Shown: positions 7,197 through 15,585, counted from the stretch's first letter. The stretch is DNA of 64,000 nucleotides from Ferrimonas sediminicola (GCF_005116715.1 NZ_SWCI01000002.1:449120-513119); one strand, 5' to 3'. Translations and numbers: made by a program. The notes: generated by a model not told the origin, from the letters alone.

Positions 7197-7956
7197 ATTT
7201 TTTTCTAACTTTTTAATCTCATCGTTTAACTGAGCTAAAAGAGTATCAACATCATCGCGGGTTAGATTGTCTTCTATGTGTTTAGATAGCCACGGATCTG
7301 TGTTTATGTTAATTGCAATTTCAATTGAACCGTCAGGCATTTGCTCTTTTTCAACACTTTCGAGAACAAAACCATCGAAATTCCAAGCTTCAAAAACACG
7401 ATCAACATTGCGTTCAATCTGCTTTTCTCGCGTTAAGTCCATAGTTAAGTATTCAACTAGGGACTTATGAAACTCAGACTTTTTCCATGCTTCTTTCACT
7501 GATTCACCAACCGTGACCGCGAGTAAACCTAAGGCTGCAGTGGTTACCAAGCCAGTAATGGTGATGCTACCGCGCTCAATTTTTTCGATGTAGTAAGCAT
7601 CGATATGATTCAACTTACCTTTGAGCTTGTCACGAATTGATTGTTTTTCTGAAGGACTCAAATCGCTTTGATTCACCAACACCATTACTTCTTGATATTG
7701 AATTTCTCGAATAACCGACGAAAATTTTTTAAGGATGGAGCGAAATGTACGGTCAGATACAAGATCTAACGTAGGGTGATAAATTTTAAAATATATATCT
7801 TTCATAAGATTTGGGGCTAGAGTCTAGGCTTATGCCGTTAGTAACACAATTTTAGCGAAAGTATGACTATATCAGGGACTGACGACCTAAACCGCTGAGC
7901 CATCGACATTTTTACTTATTCCCTGTCGGAATGTCAAATGTTTAGGTAATGCCTAA
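7106..7956 (-). mobile_element. Integron gene cassette (851 bp)
   Basis: Limits follow from the cleavage rule G|TT in the core heptamer. At the 5' side the minus strand reads ATTAAAATG|TTAGGC (7957/7956), and at the 3' side GCGGCG|TTGATA (7106/7105). The cassette carries one gene and one attC. It is the only complete cassette I can identify, and it lies right next to the attI-like junction. Confidence 0.8.
7191..7805 (-). CDS. Integron cassette gene: single-membrane-span protein of unknown function
   Basis: 204 residues. Residues 1-75 are charged and helical, with repeated Lys/Glu. One hydrophobic segment (ITITGLVTTAALGLLAVTVG, about 81-100) is followed by ESVKEAWKKSEFHKSLVEYL and an acidic C-terminal domain ending KKLEKNA. 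No signal peptide and no family recognised. It is an AT-rich gene in an otherwise GC-rich region. Its TAA stop sits in the attC core at 7190-7196, and a GTTAGGC core lies 146 bp upstream of its start, so gene plus attC form one cassette (7106-7956). Most cassette genes have no known function. Confidence 0.8.
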   Translation of the reverse strand: MKDIYFKIYHPTLDLVSDRTFRSILKKFSSVIREIQYQEVMVLVNQSDLSPSEKQSIRDKLKGKLNHIDAYYIEKIERGSITITGLVTTAALGLLAVTVGESVKEAWKKSEFHKSLVEYLTMDLTREKQIERNVDRVFEAWNFDGFVLESVEKEQMPDGSIEIAININTDPWLSKHIEDNLTRDDVDTLLAQLNDEIKKLEKNA

Positions 7957-8146
7957 CATTTTAATATGCGGAACCGTTCCGCCTTTCACTCATCGAGATT
8001 GTCCGCCTATCCCCGATTTGCTTACGGCGCGGCTCTCGTTGAAAATCCCCTTGATTCCGGCAGTTCGGAGCCTTGACCAGAGATCCAGGGCAAGCTGAAT
8101 TGCGCGAAAGGCGGCCCCAGCTTGGGGAAAGGCGGAAGATCACTTC
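7951..8146 (-). other. attI-like region of the integron remnant
   Basis: Non-coding sequence between the cassette border (GTTAGGC, read on the minus strand at 7957-7951) and the LexA box. The border reads ATTAAAATGTTAGGC, like the ends of attI sites, which often read AAAGTTAGGC. The region holds three copies of CCGCCTTTC-like strings (near 7979-7988 on plus; about 8105-8114 and 8129-8137 on minus). Spacing and order (cassette, attI, LexA box, then where intI should start) fit a standard integron platform. A 60-codon open frame on the minus strand starts at 8143, but it has no room for a ribosome site and is not called. Confidence 0.5.
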
Positions 8147-8148
8147 AA

Positions 8149-8164
8149 CTGTATGTATATACAG
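8149..8164. promoter_or_regulatory. LexA (SOS) box without an adjacent gene
   Basis: CTGTATGTATATACAG fits CTGT-N8-ACAG with an AT-rich centre. Over 20 bp (8147-8166) it differs from the E. coli consensus at only two positions. Integron integrase promoters are controlled by LexA in just this position, but no integrase follows. The nearest gene on the plus strand starts at 8520, and the nearest on the minus strand at 7805. Confidence 0.8.
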
Positions 8165-8166
8165 TA

Positions 8167-8519
8167 ACTATTGGTTCGCCACGGTTAGCGTTTGCAAACA
8201 TATAAGCCATTGATATTATTCGACTATAATCCAGGCGTCGTTTTCATCAGGGTAAGCTCCGCCATCTGGCCAGGCGGTTGAGCCTGCCACGGAGCGATCC
8301 TTCCTAGCCTATCTGGCTGATTTTTAAGAAAGTAACGTTACAACTTTGACGCGGGCTTTTCAAAGGGGTCAAGTCACATGATGGGTCGGCATCAGTAAAA
8401 TTCAGCACCATTTCAGACTCCAGGCGGTGTAGCTTCACGTCGCAATCCTATGACTTCGATTCTGGCGCGGACCATGGTCGTAGTACTATGTGGCCACCGA
8501 TCCCAATACCGGAGTTTCC
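8167..8519. other. Gap where an integrase gene would be expected, none seen
   Basis: 353 bp read in all frames show no stretch resembling a tyrosine recombinase such as IntI and no open frame of useful length. The end near 8520 serves as the upstream region of the tautomerase gene. Loss of intI by deletion would explain an attC cassette, an attI-like border and a LexA box without the integrase. Confidence 0.5.
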
Positions 8520-8882
8520 ATGCCCCATTTCGTCATCGACTGCGCTCAAGAGGTGCTTGAAGGCCGGGACCAACAGGCTGTCCTGCGCGCCCTGCACCAG
8601 GCCGCCCTCGCCTCCGGCCTGTTCAACGAGGCCGCCATCAAGGTGCGCATCAACTCCTATGCCACCTACCTGGCCGGCGGCAGTCAGGATCCCTTTATCC
8701 ACCTGTTTGCCCATATCCTCGACGGCCGCACCGCCGACCAGCGGGCCGAACTGTCCAAGCTGATGGTGGCCGAGTTGACCAGACTCTTCCCCGAGGTGCC
8801 CAAGATCGCCGCCAATGTCTATGAGATGAGCCGGCAGGACTACGTCAGCCGGCAGATGCTGGAAAGCGGCGACGGCCACTGA
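8520..8882 (+). CDS. 5-carboxymethyl-2-hydroxymuconate isomerase-like tautomerase
   Basis: 120 residues starting MPHFVIDC. The proline after the initiator methionine is the catalytic base of the tautomerase superfamily, and the start (8520) was chosen for it. E. coli HpaF starts similarly (MPHFIVEC) and has about the same length. HpaF-type enzymes act in homoprotocatechuate breakdown, but no other hpa genes are nearby, so the substrate here is open. The stop overlaps the start of the next gene (TGATG), so both are probably co-translated. It lies just outside the integron remnant. Confidence 0.8.
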   Translation: MPHFVIDCAQEVLEGRDQQAVLRALHQAALASGLFNEAAIKVRINSYATYLAGGSQDPFIHLFAHILDGRTADQRAELSKLMVAELTRLFPEVPKIAANVYEMSRQDYVSRQMLESGDGH

Positions 8883-9775
8883 TGACGGTGCTAGTTACCG
8901 GCAGTGCCGGACGCATCGGCCGCGCCATCTATGTTCACCTGGCCAATCTGGGGTACCCGGTAAGGGGCGTTGACCAGACCCCCTGCTCCACCGCCGATCT
9001 GGTGGGGGATCTCTGTAACGGCGAGGTTCGTCGGCAAGCCCTTGAGGGTGTCACCGCCCTGGTGCATACCGCGGCGCTGCATGCGCCCCACGTAGGACTT
9101 TGCAGCGACAGTGAGTTTGAGCGCATCAATGTGCAGCTGACCCAGGCGCTGGTCACCGAGGGGGTCAACCAAGGGCTGCGACAGCTGGTGTTCACCAGCA
9201 CCACCGCCCTCTATGGCCATGCGTCCAAACCGACTCAGGGTCGCGCGGCCTGGGTGGATGAGCAGGTGACGCCGCAACCCAGAAACGTCTACCACCGCAG
9301 TAACCTGGCGGCGGAGAGCTGGCTCAGGCAATTCAGCCAGGAGACCGGTTTGCCGGTGACCGTGCTACGCATCTCCCGCTGCTTCCCCGAGGCGGTGGAT
9401 ACCATGGCGGTGTTTCGTTTAAGCCGGGGCATCGACGCCAGGGATGTGGCCTGCGGTCACGAGTTGGCCCTGCGCCACGCCCTGCCCGGCTTTACCCTGT
9501 TTAACCTCTCCGGTGCCACCCCCTTCAACAAGGGGGAGACCGAGGCGCTCTATCGCGATGCCGCCGCCCTAATTCGAAAGAAGCTGCCGCGGCTCGCCGA
9601 TGAGTTTAAACGCCGCGGCTGGGGCCTGCCCGCCTCGCTGGATCGGGTCTACGATGCCGGTGCCGCCACCACCGCTCTGGGGTGGCAGCCGCAGCACGGC
9701 GTCGAGTCGGTGCTGGCCCTGTATGACCAGGGGTTGGCCGAGGTGCTGCCCCCGGGCTGGCAGGCCGCCAGATAG
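8882..9775 (+). CDS. NAD(P)-dependent epimerase/dehydratase family protein
   Basis: 297-residue extended SDR. The nucleotide-binding motif TGSAGRIG is at residues 6-13, HTAALHAP near 62, and FTSTTALYG (104-112) supplies the active-site Ser/Thr. At the catalytic YxxxK position it has Y137-HRS-N141, so lysine is replaced by asparagine. The fold is certain; whether it is a classical dehydrogenase is not. It overlaps the tautomerase gene by one base, so they form an operon of two. The substrate cannot be predicted. Confidence 0.85.
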   Translation: MTVLVTGSAGRIGRAIYVHLANLGYPVRGVDQTPCSTADLVGDLCNGEVRRQALEGVTALVHTAALHAPHVGLCSDSEFERINVQLTQALVTEGVNQGLRQLVFTSTTALYGHASKPTQGRAAWVDEQVTPQPRNVYHRSNLAAESWLRQFSQETGLPVTVLRISRCFPEAVDTMAVFRLSRGIDARDVACGHELALRHALPGFTLFNLSGATPFNKGETEALYRDAAALIRKKLPRLADEFKRRGWGLPASLDRVYDAGAATTALGWQPQHGVESVLALYDQGLAEVLPPGWQAAR

Positions 9776-9791
9776 AGGGCCAGATTAAATG

Positions 9792-10150
9792 GGCTGTGTC
9801 TGAGTGAGCCGTTGAGGTGATTCAATGCCTTGCTCTAAACGGACTGGCCCATGTCATGACACACTCGCACATGAATGGGCACTCGGTGCGCTTTTCAACA
9901 GACACTGGCCCCTGACGTTGGTCAGGATGACGATGGTGCGTGTGATGCAGGGCGCACCCGGTAGCCAGGCTCGGGAGTGATCTGCAGCTCGGTACAGAGT
10001 GGATTCACCCCACTGCGGCCCCCGCCAGCACGGTCATGCCGGCGCATGCCGCTATCCAGAGGCTGTACCTGCAAGGAGTTGGGGACCTCTGGGACCGATG
10101 TCGACAGACACTGGACCCTGACGTTGGTCAGGGTGACGATGGTACCTAGG
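9792..10150 (+). mobile_element. MITE-like repeat, copy A (right end missing)
   Basis: Starts GGCTGTGTCTGAGTGAGCC, like copies B (15858) and C (19002), followed by the shared GATNCAATGCC / GGCCCATGTCATG module. Then comes one internal unit with CCTGACGTTGGTCAGG, a CACTGCGG-CCCGCCAGCACGG part and the hairpin CGGTCATGCCGGCGCATGCC. A second unit begins near 10106 and breaks off around 10150. The right terminal module seen in B and C is absent. The hairpin belongs to the widespread class whose translation gives 'WIPAxAGMT' pseudo-proteins. Confidence 0.7.
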
Positions 10151-10219
10151 ATACGGGGCGCACCAAAGAAAGTCCGGTGCGCTCGGCACCGGGCTGATTG
10201 GTTTGGTAGCCTGCTGCCG

Positions 10220-10813
10220 TCAGGCCCGCTCTTTCGGCCCGAACAGGTGATCCAGACTGGTGTACCTGCCGCCTCCCATGAAATAGAGGGCCAGCAGCAT
10301 CACGAAGTAGGTGATGGCGAACTCGATGCCATTGTTGAGGATGACAAACTTGCCCGAGGAGGTGAGCCATTCGTAGTTGCCGTGCTGCTGCAAAATGGCG
10401 TTGGCGCGCTCCAGTTTCTCCGGGGCGGCCATCACCTGGTCGTTGGCCAGCCAGCTGGAGGCGTCGGCGATGGCCAGCCAGCCGTTGTCCCAGTGCACCG
10501 CAAAGGCGGCCACCAGCATGGTCACCATCAGCGGCAGGCTGATGAGGCGGGTGAACAGCCCCAGGATCAGCAGCAGGCCACCGACAAACTCGGTGCCCGC
10601 CGCCAGGGCCGCCATCACCTCGGGGAACGGCAGCCCCAGGCCCCATTCGGGGTTGCCAAACCAGGCGGCGGTGTCCTCGAAGTGGCTCAGCTTGTTGTAG
10701 CCGGCCTGGACAAAGATCGGCGCCAGGTAGAGACGGATCGCCAGGGGGGCCAGTCCCTCCAGAGACTGGGTTGCCCGGAAGAAGCCTTGCCACAGATGGA
10801 TCAGAGCCTGCAT
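10220..10813 (-). CDS. DoxX family membrane protein
   Basis: 197 residues with four membrane segments: PLAIRLYLAPIFVQAG, the FPEVMAALAAGTEFVGGLLLILGL region, LISLPLMVTMLVAAFAVHW and a C-terminal EFAITYFVMLLALYFMGG. The RLYLAPIFVQAGYNKLSHF start and GLFTRLISLPLMVTM are typical of DoxX. Compared with short DoxX proteins (about 130-150 residues), it has an insert of about 45 residues before the last segment. The family is linked to redox stress and thiol metabolism in some bacteria, but the role here is unknown. Single gene; the MITE copy A lies downstream. Confidence 0.85.
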   Translation of the reverse strand: MQALIHLWQGFFRATQSLEGLAPLAIRLYLAPIFVQAGYNKLSHFEDTAAWFGNPEWGLGLPFPEVMAALAAGTEFVGGLLLILGLFTRLISLPLMVTMLVAAFAVHWDNGWLAIADASSWLANDQVMAAPEKLERANAILQQHGNYEWLTSSGKFVILNNGIEFAITYFVMLLALYFMGGGRYTSLDHLFGPKERA

Positions 10814-10881
10814 AACTATATTCCTTTTAAGTTACTACTGACTAAGATGACCGGCGTGGTGACCCCTGGCTTTCACCGAAG

Positions 10882-11721
10882 TTAATTTTTTGATAAATCA
10901 GCCAGATCATCTATCAAAGAGCCTAGCTCACGATTCAGTCTCTTGCGCTGCTTTCCGGTGAGGCTGGCGTTGATCGACTCCAGGGCGTCGGCGAAGTTGT
11001 GCTGGTTGATGGTCAGTTGCGCCCGGTAGCCGGCGGGACGGATCTTGTCCGGGGTGACCAGCAGCAGCCTGAGCTCACTCTGCAGCCGCTGGCCGTCGCT
11101 GCGGTTGCGCAGCGCCTCACCGAAGCGCTCCTGCCACGCCTGGCGATAGGCCACCCACAGGTCCATGGACTGGTGGCGCTCATGGTTGAAGTCGTCGACC
11201 GCCTGGCGCTGCAGCGGGGTCAGCTTGCCCACCCAGCGCTTCAGGCTCTTGGCGGTGCGCTTGTTGGCCCGGGCCACGCGCTGGTCAAAGTCCTTGTTCA
11301 GGTAGCGATCAAGGTCTTTCTGGTTTTCTCTGCGAATGTTGGCCAGCAACTGCTCCACCTGCTCATCGGTCAGGGTCTGCATCAGCGGCACCAGTCTGGG
11401 CATCAGGTGATCGAAGATCCGCAGCCAGTGCTGCTCCAGGCGGCCGATGTGGGCCAGGGCGTCTTCGGAGGTCAGTTGATGGTTGATCTGGTGCCTGAGG
11501 GTCAGCAACTGGTGGCGGTACCTGGGCAGCTCCTCGCGACGGTGCCACGCCAGCATCTCGTCCACCATATCCTCGAACTGCGTCTCCTGGGAACGGGAAA
11601 GGTCAACGTAATCCGCCACCTCCCACTCGATGATCCAATCCAGCCAGTTATAGACAAACTTGGTGCTGCAGCCGGTCAACACCAGCGCCAACACCATCAC
11701 AAGCACCCACCGTCCCTTCAA
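10882..11721 (-). CDS. DUF6279-type lipoprotein
   Basis: 279 residues. The lipobox LTGCS (Cys18) follows a short charged start and a hydrophobic core, so this is a lipoprotein. The sequence after it (YNWLDWIIEWEVADYVDLSRSQETQFE) matches the DUF6279 pattern as I know it; the rest is charged and helical. The function of the family is unknown. It is encoded alone between the DoxX gene and the thiamine operon. Confidence 0.8.
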   Translation of the reverse strand: MKGRWVLVMVLALVLTGCSTKFVYNWLDWIIEWEVADYVDLSRSQETQFEDMVDEMLAWHRREELPRYRHQLLTLRHQINHQLTSEDALAHIGRLEQHWLRIFDHLMPRLVPLMQTLTDEQVEQLLANIRRENQKDLDRYLNKDFDQRVARANKRTAKSLKRWVGKLTPLQRQAVDDFNHERHQSMDLWVAYRQAWQERFGEALRNRSDGQRLQSELRLLLVTPDKIRPAGYRAQLTINQHNFADALESINASLTGKQRKRLNRELGSLIDDLADLSKN

Positions 11722-11805
11722 GGCCCACTCCCGGTTTGCGAACCGATCAATGTTGTTAACCCACTGTTAGAGCAGGACTCTGTGCGGAAAGTTCCGGGGA
11801 CCAGG

Positions 11806-12606
11806 CTAGAGAGGTAGCCGCGACGCAAGCCCCTGGGCCAGCAGTTGCCGGTAGCGGTCGGCCCACGGCGTCAGTTGGGCCGGGTCGCCGCCCTTGGCCA
11901 GGGCCTGCCGACACCAGCTAAGGCAGGTCAGCAGGTAGAGCTGACCGGCGGCGTGCAGGGCGGCCTGTTCCCTGGCATCGACGTCAACCCCCACGGCGCG
12001 GTAATAGGCGGGCGCCGCGCTGGCCATATCGGGCCATTCCAGCATCAGGCAGGCCAGGTCCCACAGCGGGTGACCAAAACCGGCGTACTCGAAGTCGATC
12101 AGGCGCAGCCGCTGTTGCCCCTGGTGTGACCCACTGAGCCAGTTGCCGCGGCTGGGATCATGGTGGGTCATGCCGGGCCTAAGCCGGCTGGCCAGCAGCT
12201 GCTGCTGCAGGGCTGCGCCCTGCGGCCCCAGTCCCCCGGCGTAATCCAGGCGCGCCGGGGCAATCGGCAATTGGTGAAACCGGGCGAGCAGTTCGGCCGC
12301 CTGCACAGGCGCCAGCACCTCTGCCCGGCTTCCCCAAAGCTCAACAATGGAGAAGCGGTGGGTCGGATCCCAGTAGAGCAGCTCCGGTGTCAACCCCGCC
12401 CTGGCGGCGCCCTGCCAGGCGAGACGCTCGGCGGCGCGATCGGTGTCCATCCGCGCCCCGGCGCCGTGAACCCTCAGCAGCGCCCGGGGCTCACTGGGAT
12501 CAATGCGGTAGAGGGCGTTAGCGCTGCCGCCGCCGAAGGGGCTCAGCCTGGCGCCGGCGTAGGCCGGCACCTCGCTGAGCAGGACCTCAGGCGAACGCCG
12601 GCTCAC
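11806..12606 (-). CDS. Aminoglycoside-phosphotransferase-fold kinase, probable thiamine kinase
   Basis: 266 residues. The APH/choline-kinase fold shows in GGGSANALYRID (nucleotide loop), MTHHDPSRGNWL (catalytic HxDxxxxN) and LIDFEYAGFGHPLWDLA (metal-binding D). The start is placed at a GTG (12606) preceded by GGAG; it overlaps the transporter gene by 20 bp. It is the last gene of an operon under a TPP riboswitch with a YkoF-like protein and a PnuT-type transporter. The likely reaction is therefore phosphorylation of imported thiamine, as for ThiK. The substrate is inferred from context. Confidence 0.8.
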   Translation of the reverse strand: MSRRSPEVLLSEVPAYAGARLSPFGGGSANALYRIDPSEPRALLRVHGAGARMDTDRAAERLAWQGAARAGLTPELLYWDPTHRFSIVELWGSRAEVLAPVQAAELLARFHQLPIAPARLDYAGGLGPQGAALQQQLLASRLRPGMTHHDPSRGNWLSGSHQGQQRLRLIDFEYAGFGHPLWDLACLMLEWPDMASAAPAYYRAVGVDVDAREQAALHAAGQLYLLTCLSWCRQALAKGGDPAQLTPWADRYRQLLAQGLASRLPL

Positions 12607-13213
12607 CCTGACTCCGGTAGGCGCTGCGCCAAGTGAAGTAGCTGGCCAGGGCCAGGCCCACATAGAGGACAAACAGACCGCTGGTCAGCAGCAGCTGCTT
12701 GCTGATGTAGAGGTAGATGGAGACCAGATCGATCACCACCCAGTAGAGCCAGTTTTCCACCACCTTGCGGGCGGTCATCACCGTGCCCACCACCGCAAAG
12801 CAGGTGGTGGCGGAGTCCAGGTAGGCCATGTCGGCGTGGGTGTAGTTGTCCATCACATAACCCAGCCCCAGCGCCACCAGGGTGGTGAGGCCGATCACCC
12901 TCAGGTGGCGATCGGCGCTCCAGACCTGGTAGTTCAGCCCCTCTCCCCGGCCGCCGAAACGCCACTGCCAGAAGCCGTAGAGTGCCATCAGCAGGTAGTA
13001 GCCGTTGAGCACCGACTCCATCAGCAGCGACACCTCCCAGAACAGCAGGGTGTAGATCAGGGTGCTGAAGAACGCCGCCGGCCAGCACCACAGGCTGCCG
13101 CGCATCGCCAGCAGCAGGTAGGCCAGGGCCAGCACCACCGCCACCCCCTCCCACAGGGTCATGGCGCCGGCCTGGGCCAGCGCCTCACTGACAAGGTTAC
13201 TCACTGTGGTCAA
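12587..13213 (-). CDS. pnuT: PnuC-family transporter, probable thiamine transporter PnuT
   Basis: 208 residues, about seven membrane segments, e.g. LWEGVAVVLALAYLLLAM and YWVVIDLVSIYLYI. PnuC-family marks are RGSLWCWPAAFFSTLIYTLLFW, YGFWQW and the ending W-VVIDLVSIYLY. PnuC proteins move unphosphorylated vitamins; members next to TPP riboswitches carry thiamine (PnuT). The first codon at 13213 is TTG, overlapping the YkoF-like gene by 17 bp; a GTG three codons on (13204) is an equally good start. It also overlaps the kinase gene downstream, so the operon is tightly coupled. Confidence 0.85.
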   Translation of the reverse strand: MTTVSNLVSEALAQAGAMTLWEGVAVVLALAYLLLAMRGSLWCWPAAFFSTLIYTLLFWEVSLLMESVLNGYYLLMALYGFWQWRFGGRGEGLNYQVWSADRHLRVIGLTTLVALGLGYVMDNYTHADMAYLDSATTCFAVVGTVMTARKVVENWLYWVVIDLVSIYLYISKQLLLTSGLFVLYVGLALASYFTWRSAYRSQGEPAFA

Positions 13214-13457
13214 GGTTCACGCCGCCGGGGATAAACTTGCAGACAAACACCCCCTTGCCCCACTCCCGGTGGGCCGCCTTCATCTCGGTGGCCAGCAGGG
13301 CCATGATGGTGTCGTAGTCTCCGCACAGTTGGGTGCTCATGCCATTGGTCTTGCGCTGGATCTCCGGGTAGGCGTCCAGGCGGCCGATGAACCATTGGAT
13401 GGGTCGCAGGTACTGATCCTTGAGTGGGTAGAGGCTGATCTCCACGGCGAGTTGCAT
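13197..13457 (-). CDS. YkoF-like thiamine/HMP-binding protein
   Basis: 86 residues: one ferredoxin-like domain beginning MQLAVEISLYPLKDQYLRPIQ, with a central GMSTQLCGDYDTIMALLATEM. YkoF-family proteins bind thiamine or its pyrimidine part (HMP). Bacillus YkoF has two such domains and serves a transporter; this protein has one and would have to pair. It has no signal peptide, so a cytoplasmic place is likely. It sits 10 bp after the receptor gene and overlaps the transporter gene. Confidence 0.75.
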   Translation of the reverse strand: MQLAVEISLYPLKDQYLRPIQWFIGRLDAYPEIQRKTNGMSTQLCGDYDTIMALLATEMKAAHREWGKGVFVCKFIPGGVNLDHSE

Positions 13458-13467
13458 GGCGTTCTCC

Positions 13468-15585
13468 TTAGAAGTAGTCGTAACGGAAAGTCAGGCCGAA
13501 CTGGCGGGGATCGCCGTAACGCACGTACAGGTGATCCTGCCAGCCGTCGTTGGGCTCGTTGCCGAAGGTAAACCCGCGCACCCCGTACTTCTCGTCGGTC
13601 AGGTTGCGGCCCCACAAGTAGAGGGCCCAGCGCTCCGCCTCGTAGCCCAGCTTGGTGTTCCACAGCACGTAAGAGTCGGACTCGGCGTTGCTGGTGGCAG
13701 AATCAGAGTAGTAGAAACTGTCCTGACCGTTGGCCACCAGGTTGGCGAACCAGCCCAGATCGTGACGGTAGCTGGCCCCCAGGTTGAACTGGTAGCTGGG
13801 CGAGTGGGCCAGCTCACGGCCGCTGAGATCGATGGGGGTGCCGTACTTGTCATTGTAGATGTAGTCGTCGTAGGAGGCGTCCAGCAGGCCCAGGCTGCCG
13901 TACAGCTCCAGGTTGGCGGTCAGCGCCCAGCTGAAGTCCGCCTCCAGGCCATAACTGGTGGAGCCGGTGGCGTTGGTGGTGTAGAGGAAGAAGCGCTGCG
14001 GATTGTTGGGATCCTGCACCGAGGCTTCCACCTGCTGATCCTGGCGGTCCATGTAGAACAGGGCGACGGTGGTGGACAGGGCCCCCTCCAGCCAGCCGCT
14101 CTTGACGCCGATCTCGTAGTTGTAGAGGGTCTCGTCCTCAAACTCCTTGGCGCCCGGCAGATCGGCGGGCACGTCCATGTTGAAGCCGCCGGCCTTGTAG
14201 CCGCGGGCGATGCGCAGGTAACCCAGGTGACGGTCACCCAGGTAGCGGCTGGCGGAGAGGTGGCCGCCCCACATGGTCTCGCTGGGGGAGAAGCTTTCAC
14301 CGCTGTCGTCGCTGTAGTCGCTGCTGCGGTGCTCGATGCGCAGCCCGGCGGAGAACAGCCACTGGCCCAGTTCACTGTCCAGTTGGGCAAAGATGGCGCT
14401 GTTGGTGGCCTCGTAGTCGGACTTGAGGAACACGTCCTCCCAGCCGTTGTAGAAGCTCTCCAGATCGTTGGACTCCTCCAGCTTCATGGCGTAGGCGCCC
14501 ACCAGCCAGTCGGTGGTGCCGGCAAAGATTCGACCCTGCTCGCCGGAGACCAACCGCAGCTCCTGGCTGTAGGTGGTGCGCTGCTGGTCCTTGTCCCACC
14601 AATAGTCGTACTGGCAGGGCACGGCGGCACCGGTCTCCCAGTCTTCACACTGGAGATTGCTCCAGTAGGCCGGGTTGGCCCAGTCGCCGTCGTAGGCGTG
14701 GCGGGCTTCGGTATCGGCCAGGCCGGTGATGGAGACCAGGGAGACGGCGCTGCTGGCCGCCCAGTTGAGTTTCAGCGAAGCACCGGTAGTGGCCTGGCTG
14801 TCCTCGCCCGGCTGGTCGGTCAGGGTGTCGAAGCCGTTGTTGTCCAGGGTCCAGGCGTCGTAGCCGTTGTCCAGGTCTGCGTGCAGCAGGGTCAGGTCGG
14901 CGGTCAGGTTGTCACTGGCCAACCAGCGCAGCTTGAGGCGCCCGGTCAGCTCATCGCGCTCATTGGTGTCGTCCCGGCCCAGGTAGAGGTTGTCGCGAAA
15001 GCCGTTCTGCTGGGTCTGCTGCAGCGAGGCGCGGTACAGCAGGGTGTCGCTGAGGCTGCCGCCGGCGTAGGCGCCCACGGAGACCAGATCGTCCTCACCC
15101 AGGCTGACCTCGGTGCCCGCCTCAAACTGCTCGGTGGGATCGTTGCTCTTGACGTAGATGACTCCGGCCAGGGCGTTGGCGCCGTAGCGGGTGCCCTGGG
15201 GGCCACGCAGCACCTCGACCTGCTGCAGGTCGAACAGGCTGGCGGCCATGCCGATGCCGGACAGGTCGATGTCATCGACGATAAAGCCCACGGAAGCGTT
15301 GGGGGCCCCCTGGTACTCCTCCTGCTCGCCGACGCCGCGGATCTGGAAGTAGCGGGGACGGGAGGTGGCCCCGGCCCAACTGAGGTTGGGGATGTTCTTC
15401 AGCACATCCTCGAAATGCTCGCCGCCCTGCTCCTGCATACGGGCGGTGTCCACCACGGTGACGCTGCTGGGCAGGCGGGCGATGTCGGCGTCGCGGAAAT
15501 CGGCGTTGACGGTGATGGTTTCAATATCCTGGGCCTGCACAGAGCAGGAGACCGCCAGGGCAACAATGGAAAGCTTGGTGCGCAT
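13468..15585 (-). CDS. TonB-dependent outer-membrane receptor for thiamine (probable)
   Basis: 705 residues. The signal peptide ends at VQAQ. A TonB-box-like stretch (IETITVNA) is followed by the plug (SSVTVVDTARMQEQG... RGVGEQEEYQGAP... VEVLRGPQGTRYGANALAGVIYV) and a 22-strand-type barrel ending in FRYDYF with a terminal Phe. It is the first gene of a four-gene operon under a TPP riboswitch with PnuT and a kinase. The ligand is thus most likely thiamine or a derivative, as predicted for similar receptors in Shewanella-type genomes. The specificity is inferred from context. Confidence 0.88.
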   Translation of the reverse strand: MRTKLSIVALAVSCSVQAQDIETITVNADFRDADIARLPSSVTVVDTARMQEQGGEHFEDVLKNIPNLSWAGATSRPRYFQIRGVGEQEEYQGAPNASVGFIVDDIDLSGIGMAASLFDLQQVEVLRGPQGTRYGANALAGVIYVKSNDPTEQFEAGTEVSLGEDDLVSVGAYAGGSLSDTLLYRASLQQTQQNGFRDNLYLGRDDTNERDELTGRLKLRWLASDNLTADLTLLHADLDNGYDAWTLDNNGFDTLTDQPGEDSQATTGASLKLNWAASSAVSLVSITGLADTEARHAYDGDWANPAYWSNLQCEDWETGAAVPCQYDYWWDKDQQRTTYSQELRLVSGEQGRIFAGTTDWLVGAYAMKLEESNDLESFYNGWEDVFLKSDYEATNSAIFAQLDSELGQWLFSAGLRIEHRSSDYSDDSGESFSPSETMWGGHLSASRYLGDRHLGYLRIARGYKAGGFNMDVPADLPGAKEFEDETLYNYEIGVKSGWLEGALSTTVALFYMDRQDQQVEASVQDPNNPQRFFLYTTNATGSTSYGLEADFSWALTANLELYGSLGLLDASYDDYIYNDKYGTPIDLSGRELAHSPSYQFNLGASYRHDLGWFANLVANGQDSFYYSDSATSNAESDSYVLWNTKLGYEAERWALYLWGRNLTDEKYGVRGFTFGNEPNDGWQDHLYVRYGDPRQFGLTFRYDYF

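Noticed and set aside
7961-8143. 60-codon frame on the minus strand starting beside the LexA box
   Set aside because: The ATG is only a few bases from the box, there is no ribosome site, and the translation has no coding character.
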